Part shown: positions 1-13,572 of the stretch, in pieces | Numbering within the stretch: position 1 is the stretch's first letter | Layout of the letters: the number at the start of each line of letters is the position of its first letter | NCBI GenBank assembly: GCA_964036665.1 | Contig: OZ038526.1 | Coordinates: forward strand, 5,270,001 to 5,334,000 | Source: Gordius sp. MW1 | Taxonomy: Eukaryota; Nematomorpha; Gordioida; Gordea; Gordiidae | DNA: 64,000 bases | Reading direction: 5' to 3' | Program-made: the position numbers and the translations under genes | Notes under the pieces: generated by a model | The model's database searches: none | Told to the model about the DNA's origin: nothing | The model's input: the letters and a program-made list of their open reading frames with translations, nothing else

Positions 1-135
1 GATGTCTTAATAAATAGAAATTCTTATCGACATTTGATATGTTCAACGCAAAGACAACATAATGTTTTAACGATATGATCTATAGCTCGCATCGAATAAA
101 GTCACACATAAATAAATATTTTGACACTTTAGTCG

Positions 136-350
136 AATCGGGGTCAAAGTAGCAGAATGAAAGTAGCAGAAAAATATTTTTTTATTTTATCAATATATTA
201 GAATTAAATCTCAAATGGGGAGGGAATTTGATGTGCAAATAACCCTAACCCTAACCTAAAACGCCAACCTAAAACACTAACCCTAACCCTCCTGACCAAT
301 CTTGATCTGATCAATTTGGCTGCTTTTTTCTGCTACTTTGACCCGGTGCC
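136..350. mobile_element. Small MITE with 9-bp target duplication and telomere-like core
   Basis: Terminal inverted repeats GGGTCAAAGTAGCAG lie at 141-155 and, inverted, at 330-344. The flanks carry a direct repeat CTTTAGTCG at 127-135 and 351-359, which reads as a 9-bp target-site duplication. There is no coding capacity, so this is a non-autonomous DNA transposon. A 9-bp duplication is usual for Mutator-like elements, but the superfamily is inference. The interior contains TTAGGG-type repeats on the minus strand. Confidence 0.7.
241..290. repeat. Telomere-like (TTAGGG/CCCTAA) interstitial repeats
   Basis: Several CCCTAA units, some degenerate (CCTAAAAC variants), run for about 50 bp. TTAGGG is the common metazoan telomere repeat. 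Here it sits inside a TIR-bounded element and is not at a chromosome end. Confidence 0.75.
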
Positions 351-443
351 CTTTAGTCGTTTAGGGCTGGCTTGATTCGAACGACACCCGTTTGTGCTCT
401 TTAACTTATTGTTTTTCATTTCTAACGCGGTTCAACAAAAAAA

Positions 444-1174
444 AATCAACCGGCAAACTGTTTGCAGATTCTGGTAGAGTTCACGGTGAACACAAATATG
501 TTTTTATTTTTTTTTATATACGTCAAGTTTTTTAAATATTCGCTGTCAAAGTTGCCAAAAACGCGATTTTAGCGTTTTTCAAACATCAATAACTTGCAAA
601 TTAGTCGGTAAGATTTTTATTTAATAGATTTAATTCGTAGATATAGGGGAGAGGAATGTATTCACAATTTTTTTTTATCCTAGCACCTTTACTTTTAAGT
701 TATATACAAAATTAACTATCCCTATCTTTTACATTGACAAATTATACCAGACTTGACGTCGCCCTCCCTTCTCTTTAACACTAGGAATTAAGTGGGTGTT
801 GTTGTTTTGGTAATAGTAGTAGTAGAGAAGATAAACAACAACACAAACAACCACACGCACATAATTTCTAGTGTTGAAGAGAAGGGAGGGCGCCCTAAAG
901 TCTGGTGTAATTTGTCAATCTAAAAGACAGGGATAGTTAATTTTGTATATAACTTAAATAGTAAAGGTGCTAGGATAAAAAAAAATTGTGAATACATTTC
1001 TCTCCCGTATATCTACGAATAAAATCTATTAAATAAAATTTTTACCGACTAATTTGCATTGGCAACTTTGACAGCGAATATTTAAAAAACTTGACGTATA
1101 GGGAAAAAACTAACATATTTGTGTTCACCGTGAAAAACTCTACCAGAATCTGCAAACAGTTTGCCGGTTGATTT
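444..1174. repeat. Long inverted repeat (foldback element), about 0.73 kb
   Basis: The left arm (about 444-790) and right arm (about 868-1174) are reverse complements, over 90% alike by eye. The outer ends read AATCAACCGGCAAACTGTTT and its inverse. The left arm has about 35 extra bases near 555-595. The short spacer (about 791-867) is itself partly palindromic, with TGTTGTTG against CAACAACA. No ORF is present. I take it to be a foldback-type MITE. No clear target duplication was found. Confidence 0.75.
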
Positions 1175-1963
1175 CACAAGTCCATTATTTGTTGACCAGT
1201 GAAATGTTTGAGCTCTTTATCCTAACAATAAGAAAATTATTCGTTCTTGTTTGTCTTTGATGAAGTATCTAGCATATTTTTATACATACAAGGACAAGCA
1301 TTAGATAAAAATAGAGTTTTCGAGGGGCCCGAACAAGGTTAAGGGGCAAAATTAATTATTTCAGAACGACCCGAATGAGCCCAAAAATTCAGTAATTGCA
1401 GATCTATGTATTATCCCTTATCCATTAATTAAAAGATGCTTAATTCCTTTAAACCAAAAAAAAAAGGATTGGGGTTTTAATTATTTCCCAAACGATATTA
1501 TGATTCTACATCATAAAAACATTTTAACTTTAACTTATAGATTTTTTTACTGGAATATATTTGAATGAAAAACAAAATTCACATTATATTTGTAATGATT
1601 TATGTTTTAAATTCTTTAAATACGAAAACGTCATTGTTCACCAGGAGGTATTTAGAAATTAAATGAGGTCAATTAATAAAAAATTAATAAAATATAAAAA
1701 AGGAGAGTTTAGCCCCCACAAAACTTTCATTCGCCAATTTTTTTCCATTTGATGCCATTAATTTCACGCCTACTAATGGTTAACCTTGATTAATTTTTAA
1801 TAGAATAGAGTTAGTGATATCAAAAGTTAAGAGCACACTTAGGCCTCTAAACTCGAGTAATTTACTCACCCCAACAATTAATTTTCAGCTATAGCGCAGC
1901 GTTATTTTACTTTCCCTCTATAAAAGACAACTTTTTAATCATACAAAAGTGTACACATAGTAT
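1175..1963. other. AT-rich intergenic stretch 3' of the channel gene
   Basis: No ORF, RNA gene or clear repeat is recognised. It would contain the 3' UTR and terminator of the minus-strand channel gene, but I could not single out the cleavage site. Confidence 0.5.
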
Positions 1964-4900
1964 TTAAAAGTTGTCTACCAATAGTCCCCGTTTCTTATAT
2001 TTGTATGGGTTGGACGCGCTGGACAATGAAGGTATCGATAGTTTGGTAAAGTTGTAGCAAGGATTGGCGAAATGGGGGTTAAGATTGGGCTGGTGTAATA
2101 CATCATGATTTATGGCGGATTGTGAGAAGTCATGGTTACCAAATTCAAGGTTCTTGTTTTTGGTGAGATTTGGACTAGCTAATGTTAACCTATGCGCGGC
2201 AATATTTTCTAAACGAGCCCTGGCCTTAGGATAACTTTTGAGCACATCCCATAGATCATCTTGCGACAGGGAAAACAACTCCGAGTATCCAACAGATATG
2301 ACAGATGCTGTCCTATGATTTCCTTCTGGTCCCATATTTAAAATGGATATCTCCCCAAAATAACTACCGGCACCTAAAACTAACACCACGCTTTTATCAT
2401 CTTCGCCACCCAATATGTGCAAAACTCCTGTATTGACTATGTACATTTCTTTCCCAACTTCTCCTAATAGTTAAGTTAATAATCGTTCTGCATGCTTGAT
2501 TAACATAATATTGAATATGATTAAAAATGAAATAGTTTTCTCATAGCTTGTTAAGGTTTATAAATGAATGAATGCGTAGCGCCAATGCGTTTAAATTGAT
2601 ATTAATGGGCTTGTAGTAAACGCTAATGGACTTTTAATTAAATCACCTAACACGGTGGCTCTTAAAATTAACTTATTAGATTAAATTCTAATTACAACAA
2701 AGTGGAAAAAATTTAGACTATGAACAAAAGATCAATAAATAAATTTACTTCTTAAAACTATCCGGACAAATATATGCTGCTTTAAACATATAGTATTTGT
2801 TATATATGCTATATTTAACAATCAATTTTCCAAAGGTGTTTTACCTTTAACGCATACTAGATCTTGGGGAGAAAAAAGTACTGGTTTAAGTTTTAAGACA
2901 AGTTGTCTCAAAAACCCTGCTTCAGTATTTTGGAAAATTTCAACGCGCTTTAATGTATCTAAATGAACATAGATGGCCATCTCAGCCTGAAGTTTTGTAG
3001 GGAGTGTAGATATAACCTTATCCTCTTGTGGACAATTCTTGATCAAACGCATATAATTGAGCCATTTTCGAACCTTTTTTTGGAACTTTTCTGGTACATC
3101 TCTTTTTCTCATATATGTTTTGATGGCATCGACTTGTTCTAAATATTTAATAAATGTAACATGGGAAATATTAAAAAAGCGAAAGAAATTAGGTATAAGA
3201 AGTCAATCAAACTTAATGAATATTAAGCTTAAGAAAATTAAAAGAAATTCATGTTAATGTAAAAAAATCATAAAACCGAATATAGCAAAGGGTATGTGTT
3301 CCTACATTGAATTTAAACTAAATTTTTTTAATGGCATCTACAATAGTTTTGGACAAATAATGGAAAATAATTTAAATCAGTATCAATTGCGTCTATAACA
3401 AATATCAAGTTTCATCGAACAAACAAACATTTTTTAGGTCTTTGCAACTTTGTTTTTTAATAGTCACCAGATAAACAATGTCACTCAACAAATAGCTGCA
3501 TCATAGAATGACACAAAAAAGGCAAAACATAAAATTAGTCTTCTAACTTAGATTCTTTAAACTTATTGCAAATTGCCATATATAAGTTTTGCCAATATTT
3601 CTTCAGGACGTGCAATAGCTTTCTAACGCGTTTATAATTTTTGAAATATGTTTTTTTTTAAACTTTATTAGTTGAGATATTAATGTTTAACATAATATTG
3701 CACTATGTTTTTTAGGTATGGTCCACAAACATATATTGTTTAAATAATATGTAGCGAGAGAAAAAAGTAAGGAAGTGGCAATTATTAGGCTGACGATGTA
3801 AGACCTTTATCTGAAATTTGACCTTGAATCCTGGCCCTTGAAGGTCTCAGAAAGATAGTGTTACGTGCGCAAGAGGGATCATCGCGAAAATAAATTGAGA
3901 GGGGCAAATATACTTTCTTGTGAGATATCGATCAACGTGCGTTTATCGTAGACAGTAATTGTTTATTTGATGTACGGGTGCAAGTTAATTAATTCTACTA
4001 CCACACCAAAGAAGGACCGCGCTGAATCTTACTCATGGGCGTAGCCAGCATTGGAGTTAGAGGGGGGCAAAAATGGTTTAGGGAGGGGCAATAATGATTT
4101 AGGGACGGGCAAAATGAGCTTTTTTTTAAAAAATTTTAGTCATAATTTTGATAAATTTTAACAAAATTTTGGATTTAGAGGGGGCAGCCTCCCCTCCCTG
4201 CCCCCCCCCCCCTTTGCTACGCCCATGATCTTACTTATAAACTTCTAACCATTGTTTGACTTGAGACTATTTTATATATACATACGAAGGTCTCATCGCT
4301 CTGTACGAAAGCAAGGTCGCTTGCTCATATTTTTGGATAACATGAGTAGCAACGAAGAGACCGTTAGGATGGAAAGGAAAATTAGATTTGTCGTATAATT
4401 AATTTTGTAAGAAGGTCGTGTATTTTGCTGTTATTCTATTATAAAATGGTAGACACCAAGGGACCACAATATGAATATGTATTAATCTATTGTAGCTTGT
4501 CTTTAAATATACCCTGAACTTGACCCCTCAGAGATGGCCGATAAGTGACGTAATTGGTTAAGCTCTCACTTTCAATGTTCATCCAAAATTTTCTTATACT
4601 TATTAATATGCGAATATGTGTGGTCAAATATAAAACGTTGAATTATTTGTTCAGCTATAAGAAATTATAACAATAAAAATATTAACAAACCAAATTTCTG
4701 AGTTGTTTACTGATTATAATACTACGGGACTATTGCTTATTCTAAATTAATGAATTATATAGGAGAAGATTTGATATGTTGAATGTAGGTGACAAAGGGT
4801 AATAAATTATTTGTCAGAACGAAACAATCCTCACCAATAACTATAGGTAAATCCCTCGACAGGATTGAAAAATCGATTATTAGAAAAGATGGAATTTTCC

Positions 4901-7602
4901 TTTTTTTAACTTTTAGTTACGATCTTTACAAAGAATAACACCTTGCTAAAAAATGTATCCATGGGCGTAGCCATGTTTGGATTAGGGGGGGGGGACAAAA
5001 CATTTAAAAGTTCAATTAGAGGGGGACAAAACATAAAATTTTTAAAGTTTTTACGTTAAAAAAATTTTTTTCTCGTAATTTAGGGGGGGGGGCAGCCCCT
5101 TCCCCCTGGCTACGCCCATGATTGTAACGTATCTTATTTTTAGTAACATTTATAAAAAACCTATAGGCTCGTCTAACACTTTATTTGTGACATAATTGTA
5201 GTTAACTATTTTTTGTTAAGTATAGTCCAACGTCATTACAAACAATTATAACTCATTATTATAAATAAATCTAACTCGAAAAGCTGTAGCACTTTTTCTA
5301 TGAGATTAATTAATATGGATAGCTATTTTAACCTATGATTTTAACCATAAATTGCAAAGTAATTAATAATATTTTGAAGTTTATTATAGATATGGTTTCA
5401 ACTACCAGATTAAATTAAATAGCTCCAATTAAGCTAAAGCTATACATTGTTACCAATTAAAAGGCAATTACAATAATTTTAATTATGTCCGAGTTTTATT
5501 ATATAATATCTTTTTGTGATGAACGAGGAGGAGTCAATTAAAAGTACCTTAATTTGTGACAAAAAATTATCATAACTTAAAAACTAGTTCGAGTTTCCCA
5601 AGGGATGATAGTTTTATCTAGTATAAAGGTAAATAACGACTTAACCTTGACATTAACGTGAGCTAATTGTCCGCCTACGATTAGATTAATGATAACCGAC
5701 ATATACATGTAGCACATCGATTAAAAATAACCTATTAAAATAAATATCTTTGTTTCTATGTGTACACCCTTTTAATTTTTGCGAAGTGATAAATATTTGA
5801 ACATTAGCGTTTTGTAAGGATTGCATTTATCCCCCTGTCTGTATTAGCAACTTAGATACAGTGTGTTTCTCAAGAGATTTAGCTAATCTATGTCGGGACT
5901 TTATAGAAATTAATGTAAGTTCTATATGATATAAGTGGTATTCAGGCTGCCTAATACAACAACAATCTATTCAGGTTGCACAAACAGCTTTAAAAACATT
6001 ATATTAACTGAGATAAAATCATTTGATAAAGATATATGTACATAATTTTAGACAACAAGTATAGAATATGATATATAATATAGAAAAGTTTCGTAATTCT
6101 TAACCTATAAGCTAATTTTAATTGTTATGAAATAGTTTTTAACGATTATTCAAATTATTTAAATGAGGCAAAATTGAAAGTTAATTGTTCCCATTTTATA
6201 AAAGGTAATAGTGTTTCGCTATTTTCGGGTAACTTTTTCAATAATAATTAAATTAATTACTTTGATATTCTTTTTCTTGTGTTCTTACGGTAAGTATAAG
6301 ACTTGACACTTGACCCATGAGAGTTGCAAACAATACTAAACCAAGCAATATTTGGGTTATACAAAGTATGTAATCGCCGTTGGACCTAGGTCTGGGCATG
6401 TCCCCAAAAGTTGTAAGCGCTAATGCGCTCCAATACAATGCCCGAAGATAGGGAATAATGGTATGTGAATTTCCATCAAAAGGTGTTTCATAGGGATTAG
6501 ATGAATTCGCTTGAAAAGGGAATAAAGTTGAGGGTTTACCAATGAAAAGGTTTAAATTAAAGGCTCGGGCTATAGAATAAACGACGCAAGAATTCCAATG
6601 GAAAGCTAATAAAAGGTAGTGAAGAAGTATAGCGGTCCTAAAAGCTGTTGGATAGTTGGTGCTACATTCGGTTCGGTCAATAAAAGACAAAAATTTGAAT
6701 ATCTTAACTAGTCGCAGTATACGAAAAAGGGAGTTGTATCCGAGCGAAAGGTACAAGAAATCTATAGGTAGGATAGCGAGACAATCAATGTAAAACGTGG
6801 TCGAGTTAATGTACCTTTGGCGAATACGCTCCCTGTCTGTTTGCAAGACACCATCACGAAAATAGCTTATCCTAAACCCGACAATTATATCAGCTAGGTA
6901 TATTAAATCGGCGCTATAATCAAGTACGAACCATTTAGTTCGATTATAAGGTCCTATCTCGTGAAAGGCATACCTATACACGATGACCCAAAGGTTATAT
7001 AGGAAAGCACCCACGACAAAAAAAGACCAATAGTACGTGTATTGTCCAGTTGGATCTAGAATAATGTCGTTTTTTAGTGTAGATGAATGATTTTTGGATC
7101 GACCACGACATCCCTTTGTGTCCTGGTGCTGATTAGTTGATGATGTCTCATCTTGACAATACCCATTAGGGATGGAACCGAAATGACTCTTTGACATAGT
7201 AGTCTCTTCAGGATCTTGACGGATTAATAATTTAGTAACAAGATCGGGGGAAATTCTACCGTTAGGTAGTTGGTGTTTTACATCAGGTTTGCATAATGGG
7301 TGTAGTGGTATCAAATCCCTTTTTATATTAAAAACGTGAGGTATATTTTTAGACAGAAGCGTTTCGGCGATTTTAAAACTATTTAAGTCACAATTTTGCA
7401 CCTGGCTTTCTTGGCCTGCTTTTAATTTAGAATTGAGAGAAGATCGAATTGACGTCCCGGATTCACTTAATAATGCGTATGGTTGCAAACGTTCTTTTTT
7501 ATTGTACAACGGGCTATTTATAAAAATGTCTGGCGACTGATGCTTTACCATTGAATTTGAACCTGTAATACAAAACAACACTTGGCCTATTTTAGGCGGC
7601 AA
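1964..7602 (-). CDS. Cyclic-nucleotide-gated cation channel (CNGA-like), three exons
   Basis: A plasma-membrane channel opened by cAMP or cGMP, typical of sensory cells. Exons on the minus strand are 7602-6261, 3138-2845 and 2463-1964. All splice phases agree and give about 711 residues. Exon 1 carries a disordered N-terminus, S1 (about 190-210), S2 (228-245), S3 (268-285), an S4 with RILRLVKIFKF, S5 (322-345), a pore helix with filter ALTTFGD (395-401) and S6 (410-437). Exon 2 is the C-linker, with the family signature VHLDTLKRVEIF. Exon 3 is the cyclic-nucleotide-binding domain with SYFGEISIL and RTAS. Most family members have Glu at the filter position; here it is Asp401. The first codon is uncertain: a good splice acceptor (TTGTATTACAG) lies just inside, so translation may begin at Met18 (7551) after an upstream exon. 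Intron 2 is 3.1 kb and holds two MITEs. Family assignment is secure; the exact subtype is not. Confidence 0.9.
4034..4227. mobile_element. CATGGGCGTAGC-type MITE with 8-bp target duplication
   Basis: The ends CATGGGCGTAGC and GCTACGCCCATG are inverted. ATCTTACT flanks both sides (4026-4033 and 4228-4235). The interior is G-rich then C-rich and non-coding. It lies in the long intron of the channel gene. An 8-bp duplication fits hAT-like insertion, but the superfamily is inferred. Confidence 0.85.
4960..5120. mobile_element. Second CATGGGCGTAGCC-type MITE in the channel intron
   Basis: The ends CATGGGCGTAGCCA and TGGCTACGCCCATG are inverted, around a G-run and C-run core. The flanks AATGTATC and ATTGTAAC are only partly alike, so the duplication, if any, has decayed. 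Confidence 0.75.
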
Positions 7603-10600
7603 TGATATAAAATTTTGTATTTAACCATTTTAATTACGCTTATATATGGAACTCTGTAATCATCAATATAAAATTTTGACAAATAAAAAAATAATGATTA
7701 ATAACATGATAATTCTAAGAAGTCTGAGCCTAAGGAATTTTTATAACGACACACAATTTATAGGAATATAAAAGCTAGTTATATATAATAAACTGATAAG
7801 ACTATTAGGGTATCATTAAATTTGTTAAGAATAAAGTAATATCACAATGCAAAGAAAAATTAAATTACACCTAATTTCACCTTTGATAAAAATCAATAAA
7901 TTAAGTTTATTAATTGACAACCGTTAATCCTACAAACACATTTAAGATGTACAGCAGCCTATATGATGCTGAAAAATGATATATAGTCTTTACTTCTCTA
8001 AATAAATCTGTAAATTATGTTTTGAGGGAAAAAGCATAAACAAATTTTCACCCTTCTTAAGCCCCTTATACAGAGACCTTATCCAAACTCATAAATCAAT
8101 ACACATATAATTTTTAATAATACCAACTAAATAGCTCATTTTGGCTTACTCCAATTAACTTTTCAAGGAACTAGAAATATGATATATGTGACTACTCTAA
8201 ATTATTGCCTGTGTCAAATTTGTGGCCGGATAAATTTTTTTATCAACTTTTAAATTCTGTGTGTAAGGAATTTGTTTGAACTAAACTATCTATTATGATT
8301 GATATTGCTATAGGAAATATTTTGTGATTTCATCCTTCGTCGTTTGAATTATTAAAAAGTAATTACTCGATTAAGTATTTTCAATCAATGAGTGATTGCA
8401 AAATTGATAACTATAACAGATTATATAATCTTGCTACCGTCTCAAATAGCAAATCTTAAAAGTATTTTCAAGCCAAAACTAAATTTTGCCTTAAAATAAG
8501 TTATGAAGGGCTCAACACGAAAAATTATAAATTATATTAATAACATATAAGTAACGCCGATAAAATAGGGTTTTTATTAAATACAATCCTCTCAAATTAT
8601 AATAAGTGCTTGTTTGAGTAATACGATACGAAATTTCAGGATCGTTTAATTATTTCTACTTAAGTAACTGGAGAATATCTAATGAAATTTTGCTCAAAAT
8701 ATGGCAAACACATTTTGGTTCGTCTCAATTGATTACTAACGATATAAGGTTCATTTATAAAGTTTGGGAGGGATTTTATTAAAAGGCCAGGGAGGGCACA
8801 AAATTTAAACTTCTAATTTTTCTACTATGAGATTTAGAATTGGTAAAATTTTAATGACAAATTTATATGATTACTGAATTGCGATAAAACTCATACACCA
8901 AAAAATGCGGTTATATAAGTTTTTGGAGCAAATTAAAATCAAGTGGGTCGATCATTTGCGATGTGTAAAGAGCCAAAGAAAATTTTAAAATTAATAACTT
9001 GAACAAATCATAACTTATATAAATAAGATTATAACTCAAATACGAACACAAATTTGTTACCTTTTAAATAGAAACTCCTCAATTAGATGGGTTTAAACAA
9101 TAGCTGTCACACGATAGAGGCAACTTTATTAGAGGTATTGAGGAGCGATATGGGTATAACAATAACCTTTAAGGTGTGAGACCATAAAAAATTCCTAATT
9201 AACTTCCTGCTAGATAATAGGAAGTTTGGAGAAAAATTAGGAATGGGGTAATGAATGGGTTTCTCTCTTAAAAACGATTACTGATATATCGGGAAGAGGA
9301 AAAAAATAATGGCATCTACGTCCAGCACGTTGAGGAATAATGCATTATTTTAATAGACACAAGTTTTTTTTGCCAATTTATTAATAATTAAAATTATAAC
9401 ACACTACCATAAAATGGCTAAAAATTAGGTGGTGTTAAAATTTGGCTAGGTTTCTGCGAGTTTGGGGTGTACGATAAATTGCTTTTAAATGGATCACAAA
9501 GAGGATGGTAGATTGTATAGCTTATATATTCAATACGTTGGCAATGACATTGAATATGCTTGATTTGGATGCATTAATATTATACGAAAAAATCGTAGGT
9601 GTCCTTATGTTGAAAGCAATGTGGTATTCAAAGAATTTTTCTCATTATTTAAATTTATTGATTTTTTATTAGTTGTGACTCCTACATTTAAACAATTAAT
9701 TCCCTTTTATTGTCAAGCACTATAAAGTGATCCTTTTAAAATTCAGAATGAACCTGTTGTTGACGGCTAAAACGTTTCAAATGATTGCTCCTCAAGATGT
9801 ATAATACTTGAAATGACTTCGCGTTTCTTTGACAATAGAAAGACTGGGCACGGCACTCATTGAAATCTTAGTAATTAAAGGCTTTATTAATTCTTCCATT
9901 TATTTATTTTAATTTACTTAGGCCTACTATACATAAAATTAATTCCTCCTAATAAATATTGTCGGATTGCGCAAATGTTTGTGTTATATTGATTTTAAAT
10001 GTATAAGATTTTTTGCTATAGTTCATGTTAAACTTAAAGCTAAATGCATCTTTAAACGATTGTGTTTTTTAATGTATGGTTTAAAATTTGCAGATTGTGT
10101 ATTATATTAATACAAAATTAATATTTTTTAGATGAAATAAAGTAACTTTAGTCTATTAAATATATTTATCATAGAGAGAGCGCATAAAATATCATTGGAT
10201 GTGAGTTGCATATTAAATGAGCTAACATTTATAATATCATAAGGATTAAATATAAGATAGAACACGCATATATATATATGTCACGTATAAATTGATAATG
10301 TTGTGCAATGAAACTCAATATGTGATAAATAAGTTTTTAAAAAATATATATTTGCAATTAATTTTAATTCGATTTCACCATATACGTTTGTATTACTAAT
10401 ATAATTAAATTAATTCTTAGATTCAAATGTGTGTTCAATATATTTAAATCTCTATTTCCCAATGTACCATTTTAATAACGAATATTCCAAAATTTAGCAT
10501 TGGTAATCTACACTTAAAAAAATGTCAAGTGTTTAATCAAACCTTGTAATGACATAATTAAAACCTATGTTGCCACTGAATAATAAATCTATATCCAATT

Positions 10601-13572
10601 AAATTTGCCATTTCTTACATAATGGGGTAATCTGTGATTTAAATATATGAAATGCATATCTGCCTTCCTTAATCGTCAAGATCTTTGAAAACCATATTTA
10701 TTAAGATTTGATCGAGCCACAACACTAACCATTTATAATCAGTGCAGTCGATCGACTTTACTGTATATCGGATGATATGAATATTATTTGGTTTCTTTAT
10801 AAACAACAAAAATATAATAAATTACAATATTTCATCTAATACGCAATTAACTTTTGACATATTGGGCAATAAGTTTATTGGATTTTAAACAAATTAAAGA
10901 TTTTTGGAGATTATAGTATTAGATAGATATTTATACACGGGGTAAAATAAAAATACTTCTCCTCCACAAGTCTTTAATAAGTAGAAAGCGATGGATTTTG
11001 CCAATTTTGGGCTTATTTAAGATTATCAATTTAAAGAAATCTATTTAACTAAATTTAAAATTCTTGTAGTTAATGACATAGAAGCCTTTCCCACAACCTT
11101 GTAAATTATTTAAGCGAATATATAAAACACAGTTTCTAATTATTTTTTAAGTTATTAATAAAACAATTGCATTGTCTTGTCGCACATGTATCGTTACAAG
11201 TAATAGAAGCTTAAAAATGATAAAGTCATTTTTTTACTTGATTCTATAACTTACTTTAATACATTAATGTGAACTAGTGCCGTAAATAAGGGGGGGGGGG
11301 GGGGAGGAACGAGAAATCCCCCCCCCCCCCCCTTGGCAAAAATTTAAAAAGTTTTTTGATTAATAACTAAATTAAATGGGTTATAATATTATAGTTTAGT
11401 TGCATCAAAGACTTTAAGACACGTATAAAAACCTGGAAACATAATATATACATTAATTTTTTTATTTAATTTTTGACAAATTCCAAATATGATTGTGAAA
11501 ATTGATATGAAAAAAAACTTGGTTGGACATTTATTTCCCATGAAAACATTTGAGCTAACTAAGCATATATATTAATTAATTTCTTATATATTAATTGTTG
11601 TAACTAATATGGTTAATCTTTTAAGTTGTTAGTTGAACATATATAGACAAAACTTATGCATATCCAAACCTAATTAATTATTACCTATTAAAATAAATAT
11701 TGTTTATTGTTTATCTGTCTAATTTTGGCATTTTATTGGACGTAATAATATTTCCTAATATTAACCCATCAATTAATTTATTTATTTATATATCCGCGCG
11801 CGAGTTTATTTAATTTTCTTGTTTTAAAAACGTTACATTTTTTTTTCTCGTAAATATATTTTGTGAGTAAAAAGTGAAAGTGATGCAACATAATAATCGA
11901 TATAGCAGAGTAAATAAAATCGACTTATATATATCATAGAGATATTAACAAACATGACTCATCAGAAACATAAAATTCACGCGTATACTCTAAGTATATG
12001 TGTGGGGGGGGGGATGAATGAATATATAGAATAGCGACGTAAGGGGGTGAAGAGTAAGGGGGTAAAGGACACCACACTATCCTACCCTATATTTATATAA
12101 TTTTAATCCCCTGATTAATAATCTCTGGGTGATACCCTGTATTTGTTCAAATATATAGACACCTAAAGTTATAAACAATGATTGTAGATCAGTGGATTCG
12201 CCGAGGGCTCCCCCTCCCCTTAGCAAAAATTAAAAGAATTAATATTAAAGAATATTAAATGAGTTCAATATATTTAGTCAGATAAAAGACTCACTTATAA
12301 ATATCTTAAAATATTTATAATTATTTTTAAATTTAATTTATGGTAAAAAGCTTTAACCAAATTTTTTGTCTCCTTAACACCACATGCATCAATGAACGTA
12401 GTTTTTCCATAATCAAGAGATTAAAAGCTTATTTAAAAAATAGAATGTCAGGACATCGATGGAATAAATTGGCAATATTAACGAATAATGGGTAATTCTC
12501 CTACAGATGAAATCTCTAAATGACAATCGCTGGACAAATGAATCTTATGACTATTTATTATAATGTTCCTCATTCTATACTAAACAATACCTTTATCATT
12601 TATCATATTTGTCTAAAGTTTTCTGCTTGAATCCAGCACGATTTGATAACTAAATTGCCCGCTAAGGCCAGTCTTAACGCTTTAAATGCCCAACTCCCTA
12701 ATGCTGTCCGAACTGTTGGACCTAGAATGACGATTTTAAATTTCAAGCATTAATTTTGTCTTAATTTCGAAACTTTTTGATTTATTTCTAGAATTGTTAT
12801 AAATAAAAAGGTGACAAAAAAAAGTAGACTATATAAAAAATCTCATTGTTATGGTGCACGCCCATGCCTACTTAAAAATCTTAATTTACGACGGTAGCCT
12901 GCCCGACCCCTTGGCCAGTGGGCCGTGCAGCGGGCCCAACATTTTGGCTGTTTAATTTTTATTTTTAATTACAAATAAAATGTCGATTTGGCAGCTCCCC
13001 CCCCCCTCTTTATAAAATCCTGGTTAAGCGCCTAATGTGAACATTTTTAACTAAATATATAGTTTTTTAGAGATATACATCCGACCTAAGCCATATTTAA
13101 ATTCTACTCACGTTTAAATATCGCTAAGTCGTATTGTGCAACATACTAAAATTTAAATTTATAATTGCACTTGGAGAGTTCTCATATCAAACTATTCATT
13201 TTTGTAATAAAAATCGTAAAGTAATAGGCTGACTAAATGCAATTATGCGGGGCTTTATTATTACGGAATTAATATTGTTGCGTCATAAGCTAAATCTAAA
13301 ATAAAGATAACTGTTAATTAATTGGATAATACCTATGGCTTATATTAAGATTGATGGGAGGATTAGAATTTTTTGCATACTATATACATTATGTCTAAAA
13401 AATCGAATAGGAGTCCACATTGTCGTCTTAAAAATTATAATAATATCTAAAACAATAGTGAAGATAAACTTAGGATAACAATGATTTATTGAACTATCAG
13501 TTTAATAGAACTCCAACATTATTTAACAGGTTACCAAATCTTTGAAATAGCCTATTGGATTTAACCCTAAAC
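7603..13572. other. About 6 kb AT-rich intergenic region, no gene recognised
   Basis: No ORF of note and no recognisable exon, RNA gene or TIR element was found. It separates the 5' end of the channel gene from the TRIM and the mannosidase gene. It contains a G-run/C-run hairpin (about 11290-11332), a short G-run near 12004, and many A/T-rich low-complexity patches. Promoter and any 5' exon of the channel gene should lie at its left edge. Confidence 0.5.
11290..11332. repeat. Poly-G / poly-C inverted homopolymer pair
   Basis: A run of about 15 G is followed 13 bases later by about 15 C, a potential hairpin or G-quadruplex. It resembles the core of the GGGCGTAGCC-type MITEs, but their ends are missing here. 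Confidence 0.6.

Noticed and set aside
7603-13572. Upstream exons of the channel or mannosidase genes
   Set aside because: No conserved peptide or convincing splice-bounded frame could be found by eye.
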